From assembly GCA_046263155.1 (NCBI GenBank), contig JBHELF010000059.1, positions 1 through 11,109 on the forward strand: 11,109 bases of DNA. Direction: 5' to 3'. The position numbers and the translations under genes were made by a program. Below, piece by piece: positions 1 through 5,232 of this stretch. Each line of letters opens with the position of its first letter. The stretch's first letter is position 1. The notes beneath the pieces were generated by a model. The model had not been told where the DNA came from. It worked only from the letters and a program-made list of their open reading frames with translations, and made no database searches. The stretch comes from DATADF01 sp046263155. GTDB taxonomy: Bacteria; Actinomycetota; CADDZG01; WHSQ01.

Positions 1-327
1 GCGCGCGGTCGGGCTGGCCTGCAGACGGTCGGGACTGATCGGCTGGCCGCAGCGTTCGCAGACCCCATAGGTCCCGGCGTCCATCCGATCCAGCGCCGCC
101 ACAACCTCCCGATGCAAGGCCAGGTGCTGGTCGACGAGCGACAGGATCTCGGACCTCTCGGCCGTTGCCTGTGCGGAGTCGGCAAAGCCCTCGTCCACCC
201 GTACCTGGAACCCGCCCTCGCTCGAGGCGCCGTAGTCCTTTAGCTGGCGCTCCAGCGAGGCTCGCTCGGCCTCGAGTCGCTCTCTTATCTCGGCAAGCAA
301 CGCCGGGCTCTCTTCAGGATCGCCCAT
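1..327 (-). CDS. TraR/DksA-type C4 zinc-finger protein (3' end beyond window)
   Basis: Only the first 109 residues are visible; the gene runs off the left edge. The N-terminal part is charged and helical (residues 9-32, rich in Glu, Arg and Leu), as in the coiled-coil half of DksA-like proteins. It is followed by a helix and the signature RMDAGTYGVCERCGQPI, whose Cys90 and Cys93 form the first half of a C4 zinc finger. The second CxxC pair would lie just outside the window. The ATG at 327 is preceded by AGAGG with a 5-base spacer; a GTG at 333 is in frame but overlaps that ribosome-binding sequence. The gene starts 8 bases after the xerD stop, so the two are probably cotranscribed. DksA binds RNA polymerase through its secondary channel, but short actinobacterial members are mostly uncharacterised, so the role is open. 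In many actinobacteria such a gene sits beside lspA and rluD, which cannot be checked here. Confidence 0.88.
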   Translation of the reverse strand, partial: MGDPEESPALLAEIRERLEAERASLERQLKDYGASSEGGFQVRVDEGFADSAQATAERSEILSLVDQHLALHREVVAALDRMDAGTYGVCERCGQPISPDRLQASPTAR

Positions 328-332
328 CGACA

Positions 333-337
333 CCTCT
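333..337 (-). promoter_or_regulatory. Ribosome-binding site of the TraR/DksA-type gene
   Basis: The minus strand reads AGAGG here, overlapping the xerD stop codon TAG (338-336) and lying 5 bases before the ATG at 327. It favours this ATG over the in-frame GTG at 333, which is inside the site. The overlap with the upstream stop fits coupled translation. Confidence 0.5.
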
Positions 338-1358
338 AGACCCCCTCCTTGTTCTGTCGCCGGGCCCGGGGGTGAGCCGCCATGTAGGTCTCCCGGAGCC
401 GGCTATCTGTTACGAGCGTGTACACCTGCGTCGTGGCCAAGCTAGCGTGGCCCAGGAGCTCCTGAACCACCCGGATATCCGCCCCCCCATCGAGCAAGTG
501 GGTCGCGAACGAGTGCCTAAGCGTGTGGGGTGAGACCCGGCCTTCGAGCCCGGCGGCACGAGCGTACGCCCTCAGTATCTTCCATGCGCCCTGCCGGCTC
601 AACCGCGCCCCTCGGGCGTTCAAGAACAGGGCGCCCCGGGGGGACCGCCGTCCGCCCTTCCCGCCCGCCCCGGAACCTCGCCGGCCCAGCTCAGGTCGGG
701 CCCGCACGAGATAGGCGTTGACGGCGGCGCCCGCGGCACGGCCCAGCGGGATCCGGCGGGCCTTGCTGCCCTTCCCGGAGCGCACGAGGATCAACGCCTC
801 GTCGAGATCGACGTCGTCGACATCGAGGGACACCAGCTCGGAGATTCTCAGTCCGGCTCCGTAAAGCAACTCCAGCATCGCTCGGTCCCTGAGTCCCAGT
901 AGGCCCTCGCCGGGTTGCTCGATCAGCCGCTCGACCGCCTCGATCGAGATGGACTTAGGCAATGAGCGCGCCCGTCGCGGGGCGCCGATTCCCGCGGTGG
1001 GATCCGCCTCGATCTGTTCCGTATCGCCCAGCCAGCGATAGAGAGACCGCAGCGCGACCAACATGCGCGCTACCGAGGCGGGACTGTAGCGAGCTGCCGC
1101 GGGAGCTCTCCCGCCCCGCAGTAGCTCCAGGTATTCCGTGATGTGATCGGCCTTGACCACGTCGGCTCCGATTCGGTTGAGGCGCACGTATTCGCGCCAT
1201 ACCGCGAGATCCCGCCGGTACGCCGCCACCGTGTTGGAGGCCAGGCCCCGCTCGACCTCTATATGGGCAAGGAAGTCCGAGATCCACCGGTCCCAGCGCG
1301 CCGCGGACCTTCCCGCGGAGCGGCCGCGACCGACTGGAGTGGTGCCGGCGCGAGGCAG
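336..1358 (-). CDS. xerD: Tyrosine recombinase XerD (start codon uncertain)
   Basis: XerD-type tyrosine recombinase, which with XerC (or alone in single-recombinase lineages) resolves chromosome dimers at dif. Counting from the GTG at 1229, the full active site is visible: Arg128 (GAGLRISEL), Lys153 (SGKGSK), His235 and Arg238 (SPHTLRHSFATHLL), His261 (LLGHASLATT) and nucleophile Tyr270 (TTQVYT). Add 43 for the start used here. The GTG at 1229 is too far inside: the codons upstream of it encode WISDFLAHIEVERGLASNT, the usual first helix of the core-binding domain. The frame is open back to 1415 but has no ATG, GTG or TTG before 1229. I chose the CTG at 1358 because AGGGA lies 7 bases upstream, giving 340 residues and a 10-base gap after ald. 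A base error near 1284 is an alternative. A Gly/Arg-rich insert of about ten residues (around bases 636-689) lies between the catalytic Lys and His-x-x-Arg. Identity is near certain; the start is not. Confidence 0.9.
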   Translation of the reverse strand: MPRAGTTPVGRGRSAGRSAARWDRWISDFLAHIEVERGLASNTVAAYRRDLAVWREYVRLNRIGADVVKADHITEYLELLRGGRAPAAARYSPASVARMLVALRSLYRWLGDTEQIEADPTAGIGAPRRARSLPKSISIEAVERLIEQPGEGLLGLRDRAMLELLYGAGLRISELVSLDVDDVDLDEALILVRSGKGSKARRIPLGRAAGAAVNAYLVRARPELGRRGSGAGGKGGRRSPRGALFLNARGARLSRQGAWKILRAYARAAGLEGRVSPHTLRHSFATHLLDGGADIRVVQELLGHASLATTQVYTLVTDSRLRETYMAAHPRARRQNKEGV

Positions 1359-1365
1359 TGGAGTT

Positions 1366-1370
1366 TCCCT
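1366..1370 (-). promoter_or_regulatory. Candidate ribosome-binding site for xerD at a CTG start
   Basis: The minus strand reads AGGGA, overlapping the last two bases of the ald stop codon TAG (1371-1369). The spacer to the CTG at 1358 is 7 bases, in the best range for initiation. This is the main reason for preferring that CTG as the xerD start, since no ATG, GTG or TTG occurs in frame between here and 1229. Confidence 0.4.
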
Positions 1371-2481
1371 AGAGGAGTTTGTCGAGAGGGACGAAGTCGA
1401 GGCCGTGGGCCTCCGCTACCGGTTCGTATACGACCGATTTCTTGTAGACGTTCACGCCTTTGGCAAGCTGCGGATCCTCGGCAACGGCAGCCTCCAAACC
1501 CTGTTCGGCGAGTGCGACCACGTACGGAAGTGTCGCGTTCGTAAGCGCATAAGTAGAGGTATGCGGCACCGCTCCCGGCATGTTGCCGACGCAGTAGTGC
1601 ACGACGTCGTGGACGGTGTAGACAGGGTCCGAATGAGTCGTCATGCGCGAGGTCTCAAAACAGCCTCCCTGGTCGATCGAGATATCGACCACGACGGAGC
1701 CCGGTTTCATCTCGCGGATCATCTCCTCCGTGACGATCTTGGGTGCCTTGGCCCCCGGGACCAGCACGGCGCCGATCACGAGATCCGCATCGGCGACCGT
1801 CTCCTCCACCGCGAGGCGGTTGGACGCGAGGGTAAGGATCTTGCCTTGATGGATCCGGTCGATGTCGCGAAGCTTGTTGATGTTCTTGTCGAGAACGATG
1901 ACCTCGGCCTCCATCCCCTGAGCTATCCAGGCCGCATTCATTCCGGCCATTCCCGCTCCGATGACAACCACGCGAGCGGGCCGAACACCCGAGACCCCGC
2001 CCAGGAGGATCCCCCTGCCCCCGTGCGCGCGCTCGAGAAAGGTGGCTCCGACATGGGGCGCCATGCGGCCGGCTACCTCGCTCATTGGGGCCAGGAGGGG
2101 AAGGGAGCGGTCGGGAAGCTCGATGGTCTCGTAGGCCACGGCGGCGGTGCCGGAATCCATCAGCGCGCGCGTCACGGGCTCGCTTGCGGCAAGGTGCAGG
2201 TAAGTAAACAGAATCAATCCGGCTCTCAGCCGATGAAACTCCTCCGGTACGGGCTCTTTGACCTTGAGCACCATGTCCGCGTCGGCGAAGACCGTGTCGG
2301 CATCGGCGACGATCGTCGCTCCGGCCCGCTCGAAGGCCTCGTTGGGAATCGAGGAGCCGACGCCGGCGTCCTGCTCGATGAGAACCTCGTGCCCCGCGAC
2401 GACCAGCTCCCTGACGCCGGCCGGGGTGATGGCGACGCGGTACTCGTTGTCCTTTAGCTCCCGCGGGATCCCTACTTTCAC
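1369..2481 (-). CDS. ald: L-alanine dehydrogenase
   Basis: NAD-dependent alanine dehydrogenase, a soluble enzyme interconverting L-alanine and pyruvate plus ammonium. It is 370 residues, the normal family length. It begins MKVGIPRELKDNEYRVAITP, and the known functional residues fall at the positions used for the characterised Mycobacterium enzyme: Arg15, Lys75 (KVKEP), His96 (TYLHLA) and Asp270 (DISIDQGG). The Rossmann nucleotide loop is GAGMAG at 175-180. This agreement supports the GTG start at 2481; AGGG lies about 9 bases upstream. No active-site residue is missing. The gene is 70 bases after pyrG and its stop overlaps the likely xerD ribosome-binding site, so the three are probably one transcript. 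An ald gene close to pyrG and xerD is also known from Streptomyces (from memory). NAD/NADP transhydrogenase alpha subunits share the fold, but the catalytic set and length fit Ald. Confidence 0.97.
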   Translation of the reverse strand: MKVGIPRELKDNEYRVAITPAGVRELVVAGHEVLIEQDAGVGSSIPNEAFERAGATIVADADTVFADADMVLKVKEPVPEEFHRLRAGLILFTYLHLAASEPVTRALMDSGTAAVAYETIELPDRSLPLLAPMSEVAGRMAPHVGATFLERAHGGRGILLGGVSGVRPARVVVIGAGMAGMNAAWIAQGMEAEVIVLDKNINKLRDIDRIHQGKILTLASNRLAVEETVADADLVIGAVLVPGAKAPKIVTEEMIREMKPGSVVVDISIDQGGCFETSRMTTHSDPVYTVHDVVHYCVGNMPGAVPHTSTYALTNATLPYVVALAEQGLEAAVAEDPQLAKGVNVYKKSVVYEPVAEAHGLDFVPLDKLL

Positions 2482-2527
2482 GTATCCAGACCCTACCCTT
2501 GGGGGCTGGGGCGGACTCGATCAGATC

Positions 2528-2541
2528 GGGCGTTCGCGCCC
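2528..2541. repeat. Short hairpin in the pyrG-ald spacer
   Basis: GGGCG and CGCCC flank a four-base loop (TTCG on the plus strand, CGAA in the minus-strand transcript). The element lies in the 70-base gap between the pyrG stop and the ald start. No T-run follows on either strand, so I do not call it an intrinsic terminator. It may be a processing or mRNA-stability hairpin, or chance in GC-rich DNA. Confidence 0.3.
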
Positions 2542-2551
2542 TCGATCCGGG

Positions 2552-4210
2552 CTAGCGGCTGTCTAGATCGACAACGGCCGGCCTCGCGCGGGCGTCCTCC
2601 GGCTCGCGGACCGACTTCAACTTGAGAGCGGCTCCGACGAAGTCCCGGAACAGTGGGTGCGCCCGGTCGGGGCGGCTCTTGAACTCGGGATGGAACTGGC
2701 CGGCGACAAACCAGGGGTGATCTGGAAGCTCGATGATCTCCACCAGGGTGCCGTCCGGGGATTGGCCGGAACACACCAGCCCCGCATCCTCCAGTTTCCG
2801 GCGGAACCGCGGATTCACCTCGTAGCGGTGCCTGTGACGCTCGAAGATCAGCTCCGTTTCGTACGCCGCCGCGGCGCGTGAGGGCGACGAGAGGCGACAG
2901 GGATACGCCCCCAGCCGCATGGTCCCGCCGAGGGCGTCCAGATCCTGACCCGCGAGGATGTCGACCACTGGATGCGGCGTCGATGAATCGAACTCCGAGG
3001 AGTTCGCGCCCTCGAGGCCGGCGACGTTGCGCGCGAACTCGATAACCGCGCACTGCAAGCCCAGGCAGATCCCGAGGAACGGAATGCCTCGCTCGCGCGC
3101 AAAGCTGATCGCGCGGATCTTGCCCTCGATTCCCCGCACGCCGAAGCCGCCCGGAACCAGGATCCCGTCGAGGTCTCCCAGCTGCTCGTCGAGATCGGCG
3201 GTCTCGAGATCGTCCGACGCCAGCCACACGATCTCCACATCCGCTCCGTGCGCGAACCCGGCATGTCTCAGGCTCTCGGCCACAGACAGATAGGCATCGG
3301 GGAGCGTGACGTATTTGCCGATGAGACCGATGCGAACCCGGACCCGTGCCGAGTTCACGCGCGCGACCAGGGCCTCCCAGGCCCCCATGTCCGGCCGGCT
3401 GTCGGCGGGCATCCGCAGATGGTCGATGACGAAATCGTCGAGTCCCTCGGAGCGGAGAACGAGAGGGATCTCGTAGATGTTGTCGGAGTCCACCGCGGAG
3501 ACGATGGCCTCCATCCGCACGTCGCAGAGCAAGGAGATCTTCCGCTTCAGGCCGGGGCTGATCGGCCGGTCGGAGCGACACACGATGACGTCCGGCTGGA
3601 TTCCGATGCTTCGAAGCTCGCGCACGGAGTGCTGCGTCGGTTTGGTCTTCAGCTCCTCTGCGGGCCCCATGTACGGCACCAGCGTCACGTGCACGTAACA
3701 GCTGTCGTCGCGGCCCAGCTCGGCCTTCAGTTGTCGAATCGCCTCGAGGAAGGGCAGCGACTCGATATCTCCGACCGTCCCTCCGATCTCCGTTATGAGC
3801 GCGTCGGCTCCGGAGTCCTCACCGAGCGAGACGATCCGCTCCTTGATGGCGTTCGTGATGTGCGGGATTACCTGAACCGTGTCGCCGAGGAAATCTCCTC
3901 GGCGCTCCTTGGCGATAACCGCCTGATAGATCGCACCGGTGGTTACGTTCGAGCTGCGAAAAAGGTTCTCGTCGATGAATCGCTCGTAGTGGCCGAGGTC
4001 GAGATCGGTCTCGCCGCCGTCCTCGGTTACGAAGACCTCTCCATGCTGGAAGGGGTTCATGGTCCCGGGATCGACGTTGATGTAGGGGTCGAGCTTCTGC
4101 ATCATCACCCGTAGCCCGCGGTTCTTGAGCAAGCGGCCGAGCGAGGCAGCCGTGAGACCCTTGCCCAAGCTGGAGACGACACCGCCGGTTACGAATATGT
4201 GTTTCGCCAC
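2552..4210 (-). CDS. pyrG: CTP synthase (glutamine-hydrolysing)
   Basis: CTP synthase, the last step of de novo pyrimidine nucleotide synthesis: UTP plus ATP plus glutamine gives CTP. It is 552 residues, the usual full length. The N-terminal amidoligase domain (about 1-270) has the ATP loop GGVVSSLGKG (9-18), the conserved DLGHYERF around 71-78, EIGGTVGDIESLPF (141-154) and KTKPTQHSVREL (188-199). The C-terminal class I glutamine amidotransferase domain (about 293-530) has the oxyanion strand PGGFGVRG, nucleophile Cys382 in GICLGLQ, and His507/Glu509 in FHPEF. Both active sites look intact. The last 20 or so residues are a non-conserved charged tail. The GTG start at 4210 follows GGAGG by 4 bases and gives the standard N-terminus. 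It heads the left-hand gene run after a 203-base leader containing nested inverted repeats, so it may have its own promoter or leader control, though nothing in the sequence proves this. Confidence 0.98.
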   Translation of the reverse strand: MAKHIFVTGGVVSSLGKGLTAASLGRLLKNRGLRVMMQKLDPYINVDPGTMNPFQHGEVFVTEDGGETDLDLGHYERFIDENLFRSSNVTTGAIYQAVIAKERRGDFLGDTVQVIPHITNAIKERIVSLGEDSGADALITEIGGTVGDIESLPFLEAIRQLKAELGRDDSCYVHVTLVPYMGPAEELKTKPTQHSVRELRSIGIQPDVIVCRSDRPISPGLKRKISLLCDVRMEAIVSAVDSDNIYEIPLVLRSEGLDDFVIDHLRMPADSRPDMGAWEALVARVNSARVRVRIGLIGKYVTLPDAYLSVAESLRHAGFAHGADVEIVWLASDDLETADLDEQLGDLDGILVPGGFGVRGIEGKIRAISFARERGIPFLGICLGLQCAVIEFARNVAGLEGANSSEFDSSTPHPVVDILAGQDLDALGGTMRLGAYPCRLSSPSRAAAAYETELIFERHRHRYEVNPRFRRKLEDAGLVCSGQSPDGTLVEIIELPDHPWFVAGQFHPEFKSRPDRAHPLFRDFVGAALKLKSVREPEDARARPAVVDLDSR

Positions 4211-4214
4211 CGAT

Positions 4215-4219
4215 CCTCC
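4215..4219 (-). promoter_or_regulatory. Strong ribosome-binding site of pyrG
   Basis: The minus strand reads GGAGG, 4 bases before the GTG at 4210. It is the strongest Shine-Dalgarno match I see in the window and fixes the pyrG start at this GTG. Confidence 0.7.
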
Positions 4220-4247
4220 GTTCTGTCGATGCGGGTAACGGTGACGA

Positions 4248-4316
4248 CCCCTGAAATATTCGAACCACGGCTGTGCCCTGATCCGGGCACGCCGACGGCC
4301 ACGGTCCTTTCAGGGG
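4248..4316. repeat. Long-range inverted repeat in the pyrG leader
   Basis: CCCCTGAAA (4248-4256) and TTTCAGGGG (4308-4316) are perfect 9-base complementary arms separated by 51 bases. They enclose the hairpin at 4268-4294, so a transcript could fold into a two-tier structure about 30 bases upstream of the pyrG ribosome-binding site. A role in controlling pyrG is inferred only. A pair of operator half-sites is another reading. Confidence 0.4.
4268..4294. repeat. Bulged 10-bp hairpin in the pyrG leader
   Basis: CGGC-T-GTGCCC (4268-4278) pairs with GGGCAC-GCCG (4285-4294) around a 6-base loop, with a single bulged base at 4272. The stem is strong, but the minus-strand sequence after it has no T-run, so it is not a standard intrinsic terminator. 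It is better read as a leader-RNA structure or a protein-binding site. Confidence 0.45.
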
Positions 4317-4413
4317 AAGTCATCCCACGCTAACACGCGCGCTTGTCCGCACGGTTCTTTTGCGCACTGCTTTTCGCGCGGAATCCGACTTTTTCATCGG
4401 TTGTGCCCGAGGT

Positions 4414-5232
4414 CTAGGCGCGACCTATCTGGTCGAGCCAGGCCAGCACCTTGTTGCGCTCAATGACGGCCGAGAAGGAGATCCTCTCGGAAGCCAGGTT
4501 GAGCACGGCCAATACGACAAGAGCCGCTATGCGTCCGCTCTCCGAGAGGCTTATGGCCAACCCGAGGCCGAGTACTGCACCGATCGGATTTGCTCCCGCG
4601 TCGCCCAGCATGGCGCGCTCGCGGAGATCGAACGGCAGGCAGACCACCAGCGCGACGGCCATCCCCGTCGCCGCAAGCGACCAAGCCTGGGCTCCCCAGA
4701 CGAGCAGCGCGAATGCGACGGCAGCGGAGACCTTCAGAGCGCGGCCCGGGGCGCGATCCAGAAGATTGACGGCATTTGCCGTGAGCCCAACGAGTAGAGC
4801 TGTCTCGGCGACGTGACGCAGGTCACCAGCCACGAGCAATCCCGCCGCAAGCCCCGCCACTCCTCCGGCAACCAGCTTGACGATCCCGCCGGTGACCCCA
4901 CCGCCCTGAAGGGCGCGGAGGTGTCCGGAGAAACCTCGCGCCTTCTCCGCGCCGCGGAGGTCGTCCCACGAGCCCGCGGCCAACATAATTAAGGCGACTA
5001 CCGCCATCGCTGCCAGGATGCGGGGAGGGACGAGCCGAACCCCGGCGATCACCGCGACTCCGCCGAGCGACCCCGCGGCGAGACCGTCCGCCAACACCAC
5101 CGGTACCGGACGCCCGCGCCAGTTGATGTGGATGCGGCGCTCATAGTCCCCGCGCAGCCGCCAGACAAGGACGATGCTGCAAAGGACTGCCCCCGCCGCA
5201 CCCGCCACTAGATACGCAGCCGCTTCCGTCAT
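4414..5232 (-). CDS. Small MraY/WecA-family sugar-phosphate transferase homologue
   Basis: A polytopic membrane protein of 272 residues related to the polyprenyl-phosphate N-acetylhexosamine-1-phosphate transferases (MraY, WecA, TagO). Visible family motifs: NWRGRPVPVVLADG near the first loop (37-50), the double aspartate in GSWDDLRG (Asp90, Asp91), NAVNLLDRAPGR (153-164, in place of the usual N-x-x-N-x-x-D-G-x-D-G) and MLGDAGANPIGAVLG (208-222), whose Asp211 matches the catalytic aspartate region of MraY. About eight hydrophobic segments are present. It is shorter than MraY or WecA (about 320-360) and lacks the C-terminal histidine motif (HIH/HHH), ending instead in SAVIERNKVLAWLDQIGRA. It may use an unusual substrate, or may bind lipid carriers without catalysis. 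Its ATG overlaps the upstream stop as ATGA, so it is translationally coupled to the phosphatase-like gene. It is not the main MraY, which normally lies in the division cluster. The family call is firm; the reaction is unknown. Confidence 0.82.
   Translation of the reverse strand: MTEAAAYLVAGAAGAVLCSIVLVWRLRGDYERRIHINWRGRPVPVVLADGLAAGSLGGVAVIAGVRLVPPRILAAMAVVALIMLAAGSWDDLRGAEKARGFSGHLRALQGGGVTGGIVKLVAGGVAGLAAGLLVAGDLRHVAETALLVGLTANAVNLLDRAPGRALKVSAAVAFALLVWGAQAWSLAATGMAVALVVCLPFDLRERAMLGDAGANPIGAVLGLGLAISLSESGRIAALVVLAVLNLASERISFSAVIERNKVLAWLDQIGRA

Larger units (their letters stand above)
4211..4413 (-). other. pyrG leader / intergenic region
   Basis: This 203-base spacer is the longest stretch without a convincing gene. 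On the minus strand, from right to left, it holds: an A-rich stretch just after the upstream stop, including two near-direct repeats (CTTTTGCGC at 4357-4365 and CTTTTCGCGC at 4370-4379, plus strand); a basic 25-codon ATG frame at 4397-4320 without a Shine-Dalgarno sequence; a possible -10-like TAGCGT at 4332-4327 with no clear -35 partner; an outer inverted repeat with an inner hairpin; and the pyrG ribosome-binding site. I see no hairpin followed by a T-run, so no intrinsic terminator for the upstream operon. A promoter for pyrG is likely somewhere here, from the layout alone. Confidence 0.5.

Noticed and set aside
1153..2457. A 434-codon open frame on the plus strand opposite ald and the end of xerD.
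   Set aside because: Its translation is rich in Arg, His, Gly and Asp with no domain, and the opposite strand encodes a fully recognisable alanine dehydrogenase. It is a GC-rich shadow.
2528..2541. Hairpin between pyrG and ald as an intrinsic terminator.
   Set aside because: Five-base stem and no T-run on either strand; a terminator here would also split a plausible operon.
4268..4294. pyrG leader hairpin as the terminator of the upstream envelope operon.
   Set aside because: The stem is strong, but the following minus-strand bases (AATATTTC further on) do not form a U-tract next to it.
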